A DNA stretch of 64,000 nt. Origin: Gemmatimonadota bacterium (GTDB taxonomy: Bacteria > Gemmatimonadota > Gemmatimonadetes > Gemmatimonadales > GWC2-71-9). Under the pieces are notes generated by a model. That model saw nothing but the letters and a program-made list of their open reading frames with translations, ran no database searches and was not told the origin of the DNA. The position numbers and the translations under genes were made by a program. This document shows positions 9,599-17,700 of this stretch, one piece after another; within the stretch, counting starts at the first letter, position 1; each line of letters opens with the position of its first letter. The stretch lies in NCBI GenBank assembly GCA_040388535.1, contig JAZKBR010000002.1, positions 458,485 through 522,484 of the forward strand, written 5' to 3'.

Positions 9599-10639
9599 TC
9601 ATCTCACCGCCACAACGAGATCAATCCCCGCCCCCTTGCTCCCCGACGCGAGCCCCGCGAAGAAGACGCCGGTGGCGGCGGGGACGGTGCCGCCCAAGAA
9701 GCGCACGCGCACGGTGCGCGACATATCGCGCGCGTCGGGGGTGAGCCAGTAGTAGTCGGCCATTACGGCATCGACGAGCGAGGCGCCGAGGGGAGTGACA
9801 GCGGCCTGCATCCGCTCGAAGAGGGCGGTGAAGGCGGAGTCGGTTGCTTCGGAGGTTTCCTGCGATGCCAGGAAGATCACTTTCTGCGTGCCGACGAATG
9901 CGGCCTGCGAATAGTTCGTTGATGCGGTGATGCCGGCGCGATTGAAGTACTGCACCGGTTGCGCGGGTGTGTTCGCGAGTCGCGCCATCGCCTCACATTC
10001 GATGAGCGGCTTCGCATTCTGCGAAAACGAATAGACAAAGAGCGCTTCGGCCTTCGGGAAAGTTGCGGCGATTCCGGCGCGGGCCGAGTCGACCTGGCTT
10101 GGCGATTCGTAGAAGCAGGAGATGCGCAACACGTTGCTGTCGGGGATGGTCATCTCGCGGGTGACGCGAGCGAGGCCGGCGATGGTGCGTTCACCCGCGG
10201 GCGATGCGAGCCCGGCGATGAAGCCGAGGCCGTTGGGGTTGAGGGTGCGGCCGGTGGAGAGGGTGGCCTCGATGGCGACGTGTTGCGCGCTGTCGGGGAA
10301 GCCGGCGACGCCAACGAGGGAGATCACCGGCGGGAGCGCGTGGGCGTTACCAATGAACGCAGTGACCGCTTTGCGACTCGCGGCGAGATCCGCGGGTGCG
10401 GCGAAGACGCGGACCTTGATGAAGCGCGCGCCGCGGTGCTTGCTGGTGAGTTCCTGGATCGCGCTCTGGATCTGCTTGTCGAGCGAGCCGTGCGTCGGTG
10501 TGGCGACGTGGAATTCGAGGCGCGCGGTTTCGGCGGTGACGGCTTCGGGGTACGTGAGCGCTTTGATCGGCTGGCGGACTTGTGCTGCGGCGGGGGTCGC
10601 GAGCAGCAAGAAGATTCCAAGCGAGCGGGTGGGGCGCAT
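9599..10639 (-). CDS. Secreted protein with three RidA/YjgF-like domains
   Basis: 346 residues with a signal peptide (to about residue 20, ATPAAAQ). Three consecutive segments (about 25-125, 130-225, 230-346) each show the RidA pattern of a hydrophobic strand, helix and terminal strand: PPVISLVGVAGFP...VAIEA, LNPNGLGFIAGLASP and ATGVFFAGLA...IDLVVAV. Typical RidA enzymes are cytosolic trimeric enamine/imine deaminases of about 130 residues. A single exported chain with three such domains could be an internal trimer, but the canonical catalytic arginine is not evident. The activity is therefore unknown and the fold assignment is by pattern only. Confidence 0.55.
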   Translation of the reverse strand: MRPTRSLGIFLLLATPAAAQVRQPIKALTYPEAVTAETARLEFHVATPTHGSLDKQIQSAIQELTSKHRGARFIKVRVFAAPADLAASRKAVTAFIGNAHALPPVISLVGVAGFPDSAQHVAIEATLSTGRTLNPNGLGFIAGLASPAGERTIAGLARVTREMTIPDSNVLRISCFYESPSQVDSARAGIAATFPKAEALFVYSFSQNAKPLIECEAMARLANTPAQPVQYFNRAGITASTNYSQAAFVGTQKVIFLASQETSEATDSAFTALFERMQAAVTPLGASLVDAVMADYYWLTPDARDMSRTVRVRFLGGTVPAATGVFFAGLASGSKGAGIDLVVAVR

Positions 10640-10709
10640 TCGTTGCTCCTGCGTGCGGTGCGAGATGCGAGTCTGACGAATTTACGGGAGAGATGGTGTC
10701 AGGAGGAGG

Positions 10710-11023
10710 TTGTCACCCTGAGCGTAGCGAGGGGGCGGAGCATCACTGCAAGGGTGAGCTTCGCCCCCTCACTTCGTTCAGGGGGGTGACAGCCGCTCCG
10801 CTCGCTCAGACAGCCGGCTCTCCTCGAACGGCCCCCCGGTACCTCGCCCCGATCCTCTCGGTGCGAACGGTGAGCATCTCTGAGGTTGTCACCCTGAGCG
10901 TAGCGAGGCGACGGAGCATCGCCGCAAGGGTGAGCTTCGCCCCCTCACTTCGTTCAGGGTGACAACCGCCCCCTCGCTCCGTTCAGGGTGACAACTGCCC
11001 CCTCGCTCCGCTCAGGATGACAA
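10710..11023. repeat. Array of family A elements
   Basis: The 475-nt gap 10640-11114 holds two complete family A inverted repeats (10710-10791 and 10885-10966) and two further right arms (to 11023). No gene is seen; apparent frames here are repeat translations containing HPERSEGA. Confidence 0.8.
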
Positions 11024-11114
11024 GCAGCATTCCCTCGCTCGCCACGCGTTTTATTGCTCCCCTCTATGGCCAACCTGTACATCAAACTGCAGCCTTCCAG
11101 CAAAGGGGGCGACG

Positions 11115-11426
11115 GTGAATCGTTGGGCAGACCTGCGAGCAAAGATGTCCCCCGAAGCGCGGGCGCGAGTCGCCGCGCGGAGCCGCCAGCTGGATGCGGG
11201 AGTGACGCTTGGCGAGTTACGCGAGTTGCTCGAGCTCACACAATCGGCAATTGCCGACAGAACGGGAGCCACCTCATCGAGCATTTCGAAGCTTGAGAAG
11301 AGAACTGACACTCGCGTCGCTACGCTCCGACGCTACGTGGAGGCGCTCGGAGGTGAGCTGGAACTCGTGGCGCGATTTCCGGAGGGGAGTGTGGTGATCA
11401 GGCAGTTTGGGGGACACGTGGGGTAG
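11115..11426 (+). CDS. XRE-family HTH regulator, probable orphan antitoxin
   Basis: 103-residue DNA-binding protein. Residues 32-80 form a Cro/CI-type helix-turn-helix (LGELRELLELTQSAIADR, then SSSISKLEKR), followed by a short beta-strand tail. The helical N-terminus (MSPEARARVAARSRQ) is typical of HigA-type antitoxins and of XRE regulators encoded just after a RelE/HigB toxin. No toxin is visible: only about 60 nt separate it from the repeat array upstream, and downstream is another family A element. It may be an orphan antitoxin or a free regulator. Confidence 0.7.
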   Translation: MNRWADLRAKMSPEARARVAARSRQLDAGVTLGELRELLELTQSAIADRTGATSSSISKLEKRTDTRVATLRRYVEALGGELELVARFPEGSVVIRQFGGHVG

Positions 11427-11432
11427 GAATGG

Positions 11433-11547
11433 GTTGTCACCCTGAACGAAGTGAGGGGGCGGAGCATCGCTGCATTGGTGAACTTCGCCCCCTCACTTCG
11501 TTCAGGGTGACAGCGCTGGAGTGGTGCGCCGCGCAAGGCACGGCGCC
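11433..11547. repeat. Family A element plus family B palindrome
   Basis: A full family A hairpin (11433-11512) is followed by GCGCCGCGCAAGGCACGGCGCC at about 11527-11547. It sits between convergent genes. Confidence 0.75.
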
Positions 11548-11554
11548 AGCGCCC

Positions 11555-12256
11555 TCACGCCACCTTCTCATCCGCCCCCGGCGCCGGCGGGATGCTTCCG
11601 ACGACGCCGTCTTCGATGTCGTGTTTGGTGAACGGTCCGAAGACATTGCGGGTCGCCTTCCACGCCGCGAGCAGGTCGGGGTCATCGCTGAAGCGGGCGG
11701 TGTTGAGACCATCGAGCACGCCAACGAGGCCAATGCACTGATCGGCGATGTGACCGAAGTCGGCGCGGGCGCCGATGTGATTGCGGCGTCCGGCGTCGAG
11801 GTCGAGCGACGCGGCGAGAAAGGCCGCGATGCTCTTGGTCAGGTCTTCGATGAAGGTGGTGCCGAGGCCGGCTTTCACGAGCAGGTCCTGCTGGTCGGTC
11901 GCCTGCTGGAGCAGGGTGCGGGCGATGCCGAGGAAGACGCGGTTGGGGCCGTTGTACTGGGGGCCGACGAACTTGCCGGCGAGGTCGGGGTTCTCCTTGG
12001 CGGCGAAGTCGGCGACGCGGACGAGGTGGCGGAGCCGTTCGCGGACATCCTGGCGCAGCTTCTTGCGGCGGGCGACGGCGGCGTGTTCGCCGACGGCGCC
12101 GCTGCGCTCCTGGGAGATGATGCTGTCGAACTTGGTCACCAGGGCCGCAAGCCGGGCGACGACGCCGGCGTGACTCTCGTCGGTGGCGGGATAGGCGCGT
12201 TCGAACGCGAGGGCCTTCCCTGCCATCGACATCTTCCTGCGGATGATCGCCTGCAT
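11555..12256 (-). CDS. Hypothetical helical protein
   Basis: 233 residues of unknown function. The ATG at 12256 is chosen over the one 12 nt upstream because GGAGGT stands 5 nt before it. The sequence is almost wholly alpha-helical, with charged heptad-like stretches (SGAVGEHAAVARRKKLRQDVRERL) and no signal peptide or membrane segment. It ends in a short Pro-rich acidic tail (SIPPAPGADEK). The length and composition would suit a cytoplasmic scaffold or stress protein, but no family is recognised. It stands alone between family A/B repeats and the heptad-repeat region. Confidence 0.7.
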   Translation of the reverse strand: MQAIIRRKMSMAGKALAFERAYPATDESHAGVVARLAALVTKFDSIISQERSGAVGEHAAVARRKKLRQDVRERLRHLVRVADFAAKENPDLAGKFVGPQYNGPNRVFLGIARTLLQQATDQQDLLVKAGLGTTFIEDLTKSIAAFLAASLDLDAGRRNHIGARADFGHIADQCIGLVGVLDGLNTARFSDDPDLLAAWKATRNVFGPFTKHDIEDGVVGSIPPAPGADEKVA

Positions 12257-12391
12257 ACCGACCTCCATTGCTGTGGTCCCCTGCTGGGGCGAGAGCCACG
12301 TGCGATTTTTGTGAGGAAGAGTGTCGCGAACCGGTGCCCAAGCCGCCGGGCGACGGGGACCGAAGCGCTAGTGGCGTGCCAGCAGTGGACG

Positions 12392-12427
12392 ATGGATGAC
12401 AGATGGTAGATGACAGATGACAGATGG
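12392..12427. repeat. AGATGAC microrepeat
   Basis: Tandem imperfect copies of gatgacagatg lie in the 278-nt gap upstream of the hypothetical gene. The rest of 12257-12515 shows no gene. Confidence 0.6.
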
Positions 12428-12515
12428 AGCTGAAAGCGGCGCGGGGAGTGGGTTTGCGGAGGTGGGCGGATTTCGGCGGCGAATTCATGCGCAAACTTCT
12501 GGCCATTCTGTGAGC

Positions 12516-12531
12516 GTCCAGATTTCTGGAC
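12516..12531. promoter_or_regulatory. Palindrome upstream of the heptad-repeat frame
   Basis: GTCCAGA-TT-TCTGGAC has 7-bp perfect arms. It lies 3 nt before the first possible start of the heptad-repeat frame and looks like a dimeric regulator site. The regulator is unknown. Confidence 0.35.
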
Positions 12532-12534
12532 AGT

Positions 12535-13242
12535 GTGACCAGGAGAAAGGTCAGTGCGGCCGAGTTGATGGAGGTGAACGCGGGCGAGATGGAGGTGGTG
12601 GGCGGCGAGATGGTCCTGTGCGGTGGCGAGATGGTGGTGGCGCCGCGCTTTCTCGAGGTGAACGCCGGCGAGATGGTGGTGGACGGTCGCGATCTCCTGC
12701 TGGCGCCGCGCGTGCGCGGCGCGGATGCTCGCTTGATGGAGGTGCCAACCGGCGAGATGCTCCCTGCGACCGCGAAGATGCTGTTGGCGCCCCGCTTCCT
12801 CGTCCCCGTTCCCCACTTATTGAAGGTGAACGCCCGCGAGATGGTGTTGAACGATCGCGATCTGCTGCCGTCAAACCGCTTTCTCCTCCCTCACGCCCAC
12901 TTTCTGCTCCCTCACGACGACTTTCTGGACCCTCACGCCCGCGATATGGCGCTGAACATCGGCGAGATGGTCCCGCGTGTACTGGATCTGGACATAGAAA
13001 TCGAATTGATGGTCGTGAATGGCGAGTTGGTGGGGTTCGGGGCGGCGGGGAGGGTGCTCGCGCCTGCGTTTGTCATCCTGAGCGAAGCAGCCCGAAGGGC
13101 TGCGCAGTCGAAGGAGCACCCTCGAACGGCCCCCCCGGCGCCAAGGCCTGATTCGAAAAGGCGAACGCCACCTCGGAGGAAATCCTCGTCAGCGGCGCTC
13201 GGGCCGACAGCTGAGCTGTCGGGGGGTGCCGAGAAGCTGTGA
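12535..13242 (+). CDS. Heptad-repeat low-complexity protein (coding status uncertain)
   Basis: A 235-codon frame whose residues 9-169 break into 23 successive seven-residue units with no insertion or deletion (for example AGEMVVD, GRDLLLA, PRFLVPV, AREMVLN). Position 4 is Met, Leu or Val in all units but one, and positions 2-3 are usually charged or polar. Third codon positions are strongly G/C, as expected for a real gene here. Against this, the other forward frames and two reverse frames are also open, and the C-terminal part (VILSEAARRAAQSKEH) is a family A element in translation. The GTG at 12535 or the ATG at 12571 could be the start. Function unknown; the periodicity suggests a solenoid or extended coiled structure. 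Confidence 0.35.
   Translation: MTRRKVSAAELMEVNAGEMEVVGGEMVLCGGEMVVAPRFLEVNAGEMVVDGRDLLLAPRVRGADARLMEVPTGEMLPATAKMLLAPRFLVPVPHLLKVNAREMVLNDRDLLPSNRFLLPHAHFLLPHDDFLDPHARDMALNIGEMVPRVLDLDIEIELMVVNGELVGFGAAGRVLAPAFVILSEAARRAAQSKEHPRTAPPAPRPDSKRRTPPRRKSSSAALGPTAELSGGAEKL
12559..13041. repeat. Degenerate 21-bp tandem repeat (about 23 units)
   Basis: Units such as ggcgagatggtggtg recur every 21 bases with heavy point divergence but strict phase. Every open frame on either strand therefore encodes heptads. Confidence 0.75.
13071..13137. repeat. Family A half-element
   Basis: Left arm tgtcatcctgagcgaagcagcccgaagggctgcgcagtcgaagg with an internal hairpin (agcccgaagggct). No matching right arm is seen before 13200. 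Confidence 0.65.
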
Positions 13243-13397
13243 AAGTGTTGGGAGGCTGTCAAGTGATGGCGTCGGCCGCCGCTGATACATCTGCTCGGCC
13301 CACAGCCAGCGTCGCGAGGTCTTCCGCCGCTTTCAGGAAGGAGCGGGCCGTCGTGCGGTATTTCCCTGCGCTCGCTGGCGCGACCCGCTTGCTACGA

Positions 13398-14042
13398 TCA
13401 GCGCGGGTCATCGAGCAGGCGGTCGAAATCCGACTCCGTGCCTGCGACCTGTCGTGCCGACCGAAGTGCCTCGATCAATGGGCTCGACGCCGCGGCGAGC
13501 CGCCTGAGTTGTGGCTGACTTATCACCACCGGTGACAGCACCCTCCCAAAACGGCGGTCGAACATCTTGCGCGACCGTTCGCTGAGCCTGGTCAGCATCG
13601 GATCGACCAGCGTTTCGGTGCCGACGACCACGGCAAGATCGACATCACTGTCCGGCTGATCGGTAGCCTGCGCCGTGCTCCCGAAGAGGCCAGCCCAGAG
13701 CGGTGGTGATTCGGCATCGACTTCCACCAGGTCCCGCAGAGTGTCAAAGAATTCATCGATGGTTGTCCGCTCACCCTTGAAGAGTTTGAACACCGCGTGC
13801 CGGGCGAGGGCGTTGTGCGGGTTGAGCTGATAGAGCGATTGGTTGCCAATGTCTCTCCGGCGGACCACGCCGACCGCTACCAGATCACGCAGCGCGAGGT
13901 CGATTGGACGCTTCGACATTCCGACGCGCCTCCCCGCCTCGCGGCCCGAGACAGGTTCGCGGGTGGAGGAGAAGAATCGGAGGAGGCGGACCTTGGCCTG
14001 AGAGCCGAGGCAGTCGTCGAGGGGAGAGGAGATGAGGGACAT
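13398..14042 (-). CDS. Nucleotidyltransferase-domain protein with winged-helix N-terminus
   Basis: 214 residues. The N-terminal 75 residues look like a winged helix (KVRLLRFFSSTREPVSGREAGRRVGMSKRPIDLALRDL). The C-terminal half carries the Pol-beta nucleotidyltransferase signature GSTAQATDQPDSDVDLAVV, with G121-S122 and the metal-binding D133 and D135. Such proteins transfer a nucleotide to a target. Short relatives (MNT) act as antitoxins that adenylylate HEPN toxins. No HEPN partner is adjacent; the only HEPN in the window is 14 kb away in a cassette. The start at 14042 is set by GGAGG 4 nt upstream; the frame extends further only through sequence without gene character. Confidence 0.75.
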   Translation of the reverse strand: MSLISSPLDDCLGSQAKVRLLRFFSSTREPVSGREAGRRVGMSKRPIDLALRDLVAVGVVRRRDIGNQSLYQLNPHNALARHAVFKLFKGERTTIDEFFDTLRDLVEVDAESPPLWAGLFGSTAQATDQPDSDVDLAVVVGTETLVDPMLTRLSERSRKMFDRRFGRVLSPVVISQPQLRRLAAASSPLIEALRSARQVAGTESDFDRLLDDPR

Positions 14043-14192
14043 TTGGCCTCCGATTGATCGCAACGAACCCACGTGGGGCCTTAAAGCACCCGAATGGGTT
14101 AAAAAATGACCCACTCGAGATGGGACTGCAAGGCTCGGGAGCACGCGTAGAAATGGTCCCCCTAAAGTCCGCCCCAATTATTAGGGTACGAA

Positions 14193-14357
14193 ATGCCCCG
14201 CCCCCGCTGCCGCTTCGAGTACCGCTACCGCGACGCCGGGAATTACCAGGGGCGGGGGTGGGTGGTGCTGTGGGGGGAGGCTAGCCATGAGAATGAGGCG
14301 CGGATTCGGGCGGTGTTGATCGAGGGGAGCTGGTTTGTGACGGAGGTTGCGGCCTAA
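14193..14357 (+). CDS. Small conserved-type protein at the island edge
   Basis: A 54-residue frame with aromatic and charged content unlike a random frame: FEYRYRDAGNYQ, then GWVVLWGEASHENEARIRA, ending SWFVTEVAA. From memory, similar short proteins of 55-70 residues with FEYRYRDAGNY start in many bacteria and usually continue a little further. If so, this copy is cut at its C-terminus by the junction with the lower-GC island. It converges on the Vsr gene and overlaps its last 4 nt. Function unknown. Confidence 0.5.
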   Translation: MPRPRCRFEYRYRDAGNYQGRGWVVLWGEASHENEARIRAVLIEGSWFVTEVAA

Positions 14358-14767
14358 CTTCGCCCCAGAGCTCGGCGTAGCCTTGAAAGCGTCCCGGCAT
14401 TTCCTAGTCGACATTCCCAGATCCGTAGGACCTTCCAGCCGCAAGCCCGAAGCTGGCGCGCGACACGGCGATCGCGTCGTCTGTTCCCTTCGACCTTTGC
14501 CTTCCAGAACTCCGGGTTATGTCGGGGCGCCTGATAGCAGTTCGGGCATCCGTGCCAGAAGCATCCATCAACAAAAACCGCGACCTTGGAACCCGGCCAT
14601 GCGAAATCGGGCCTACCGGGCAGTGGGAGGTGGCGACGCCAGCCGGACATCCTGAACAACCGCAAAGCGGCGGCCAAACGAAGCTCGGTGCTCGCGTTCC
14701 CCTTGCCTCGGATCGAGGCCATGGTCCGAGCGCGGCCAGGGGTGACAGCAACCGGACCCGCGAGCAT
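14354..14767 (-). CDS. vsr: Very-short-patch mismatch endonuclease (Vsr)
   Basis: DNA nicking enzyme that cuts next to the T of a T:G mismatch left by deamination of 5-methylcytosine and so starts repair. The 137 residues show the Vsr core: helical N-terminus (MASIRGKGNASTELRLAAAL), catalytic D54 in GRPDFAWPG and the zinc/active-site motif VDGCFWHGCPNC (D67, C69, H72, C74). Its ATG overlaps the stop of the DptH-like gene (TAATG), so it is the fifth gene of the methyltransferase operon. It would protect methylated sites from mutation. The family is certain; a role beyond repair is not shown. Confidence 0.88.
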   Translation of the reverse strand: MLAGPVAVTPGRARTMASIRGKGNASTELRLAAALRLFRMSGWRRHLPLPGRPDFAWPGSKVAVFVDGCFWHGCPNCYQAPRHNPEFWKAKVEGNRRRDRRVARQLRACGWKVLRIWECRLGNAGTLSRLRRALGRS

Positions 14768-17700
14768 TAGCGGTTGAGCGCTTTGCGCCCGTCGGGCGTC
14801 GCCATAACTCGCTCATTCACTTCAGTCGCGAGCCCAACGCGAATCAGTCGCTTCACCGCCTCGTCCACCCGACTCGGGATTACACCGCTTACTTCCTGCA
14901 GTTCCGCCAGGAGGGCCCCCTTTTCCTCGCTCCCCATCCGCCGGAGAAGTAATAGCTGGCCATATCCTATGGTCTCGACGAACTTCGCTGGTCGCGTACC
15001 AGCGGTAACAATCGCGCAGAACTCCGAAAGCGCCGCAATCCGTTTCGAAAGTGCATCGGGCAACCCAGTCAATTGCCGAATAGCGGAGACCCGCGTAGCA
15101 TCCGGTCCGTTGCCGTGGATGATTTTGGTTGCAAGGTTTGATTGGACCGTAGGTGGGAAGTCACCGGGATTTTGACTGGACAGTAGAACGCCAACCCCAT
15201 ACGCACGGCATTCACGTGTGAATGCCTCGAGGTCAGGTGAGTCGAGCACCCAGTGTGCCTCGTCAATTACGATCAACTCCCTAAGCGTCGTAGCGTGTTC
15301 TTGCGCGTTTAGGTAACGATGGGCAGAGTAGATCAGCAGGTGCGCAAGGGTCTCCTTGACCCGCTGGGATTGAATCTGACTCAGGTCAAGGACCAACTTT
15401 CTCGAAAGCAGTGAACCGAAAGGCACATCCCGAAATCTATTGCGGAAAATCCCGAGGTCGAACAGTGGTGTCAGCCGGGTGAAGGCCTTCGGGTCGGCCG
15501 CCTCGAGTTCGCGCGCGATGTCGTTGAAATCCGGCCACTCGACAAGTTCCGCAACACTTGGTCTGGTGGATGGATTTACTCCTCGTTCTAGGTATGCTTT
15601 CCTCATTGCCGTTCGTAACGCGTTACCCGCCTGCTGCTCGCCGAGACCGTACGCTCGTTGCAGGGCAGCCTGTACTCCCGAGATATGTTGTGGTAAATCG
15701 AAGTAAGACTCCCCGGTCCCAGGGTGCGTCGAGGCAGCGGGAATCATCGGGTTGAATGGGAGCCCATCGTGAGCAATCCATTGCGGTTCGAGGCTCGCCT
15801 GCCGTAGGAACTCCTGGTCACTCGCAAAGTCATTCTTGAAATCGAGAAAGAGCAGTGGAAGATTTCGTTCTGCCAACTGCACCGCAATCGACTTGATCAG
15901 CTGTGTCTTACCCTTACCAGACGATCCAGTAACCATCAGGTTGTAATTCTCTACCCCCTGTCCAATATCTTCGGTGTCGAAAGCCACAATCTCGTGATCC
16001 TCGGTGATCCCGAGTGACGCGCGGGACCCAGCGCGGGGAAGCGCAAACACCACAGCGTCCAGTACAGGGCTAGCTTGGATTTCACCTGCTCCGGTGATCG
16101 GCGCCGGGTCGAGTGCCACCGGGACATGAGTGGAACTTGGATCCGTACCCACGCCTGGGGCAGCAGAGACGTTAGCCGCAGCTGACGAGGCCACTAGCGC
16201 CTCGCAGAACCTTGGGATCCCAACAATGGCTTCAGAGAACGCACCGTCATTCAACATGCGGGGGAAGTGAGAGGGGCCCAGCTTCACCCACCAGGCATCG
16301 CACCCGTTTACCAACTGAATGGCCTGGGGACGGCAATCCGTGCGACCCTCTTCAGTTGATACAAGCAGCGCCTTGGTCCTCGCCTGCCGCACCTGATACT
16401 CACCACGAAGAATGGCGCCAAGAATCTCTCTCTGAACCAGCGGCGGGATTTGTCCAAGGCGAAGACCATGCTCAACGAGCTTGGCGATGACCCATCTATG
16501 CGCCGAACTACTCGCACCTCGCCTAGCGAGCATTTCGACGCGATCTACCGTGACCTGAGCCTGTCCGGCAAAAGCAGTCGCCTCCGCGAGCGAAATCTCT
16601 CGGTTCCTGTACTTACTTTCGATGCCGGTGAAGCGAAGACTCAAGGGTCCCGTCTCCGACCCAGCAAGTTGGATATGAATCGCCAACAAATCGCAGAATC
16701 GTCGGTCCGTGGCCTCGCCGCGGTCGTCTCTCGGTTGGACTCCGTCCTTCCCTAGCACGTCAGTGAAAGAGTCTACAGGAAGGACAATCACAGTGGACTG
16801 ATCATCACAATTGCCGCGCAGGCTTTCAACCACTCGTGCAGCCCCGATCAACCCGATCACACCCAGTGCACTTGTGCGGCTTCGGTATGTCTCGTTTCCC
16901 ACGCCAATCCCGATGCTGACCAATACTCGCATCGCGTCTTCAGCGGCCGCCGACGTAGGTAGAAACGACCCCTGGATGAGGTCAGTGAAACCACGCGGTA
17001 AAGCCGAGATGATATAGAATGACTCAAATCCACCGGTAGGTGAGATTCGATAGTCCCAGAGGAATCTCTCTTTCCCTGGATTGGCTAGTGAGGCACGGCT
17101 CCATTTCAACAGCACCGCCGGATCGGCGTGCCCGCCGGGAATGACAACCCAACGAGCATGATCGGTTCCATCAACAGGCAACCGCCACTTAGTGGACCTT
17201 AGTGCACCTCCCGCTTCTTGCGCGCCGACAAGGGCAGCCAGAAACGCCCCAGATGCTCCGGTTGCTTCGGGGTCCAACGAGCTTGTTTCATCGGACGCCG
17301 AGCTAGGTACTGTATGCAGTCCTGCGGCCACTTCGCGCGATGGGATCATCAGAATGCATGAATCTCCGCGCCCCCTCGCGACTGTTAGCCGAGCGCTCAC
17401 ATCGGCTATCGGCTCAAAGTCTGGGTGTGCCTTTGAACCCGCCAGCACGAGATCGACACGGGATTCCATGTCACTCACCCCGGAATAAATACAAATAGGA
17501 GGTTCAGTCCAGCTCGGACTGTTGTCCTCGCTCGGCACCACTCCAGGGATGTGCAAGTGAATACCACCAGGTAACGATTGAGCCCTACTGGTGGAATTGC
17601 CATCGGAATCGAAGAGGAACGGACGCACCAAGTCCATTACTCGCTCCTCATCGTAGGACCCATCAACCCTAGCAACGATGGCGCGCCGTGACGGAAACGC

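Noticed and set aside
10685-11142. Short frames containing CHPERSEGA or similar (also near 5800, 11450, 34300, 36900, 49550)
   Set aside because: They are translations of family A repeats, which recur in both orientations; not genes.
14352-14358. GCCTAAC box at the stop of the small gene, as in an attC site
   Set aside because: No GTTRRRY partner or pairing arms within 150 nt, and Vsr coding sequence follows. Treated as chance.
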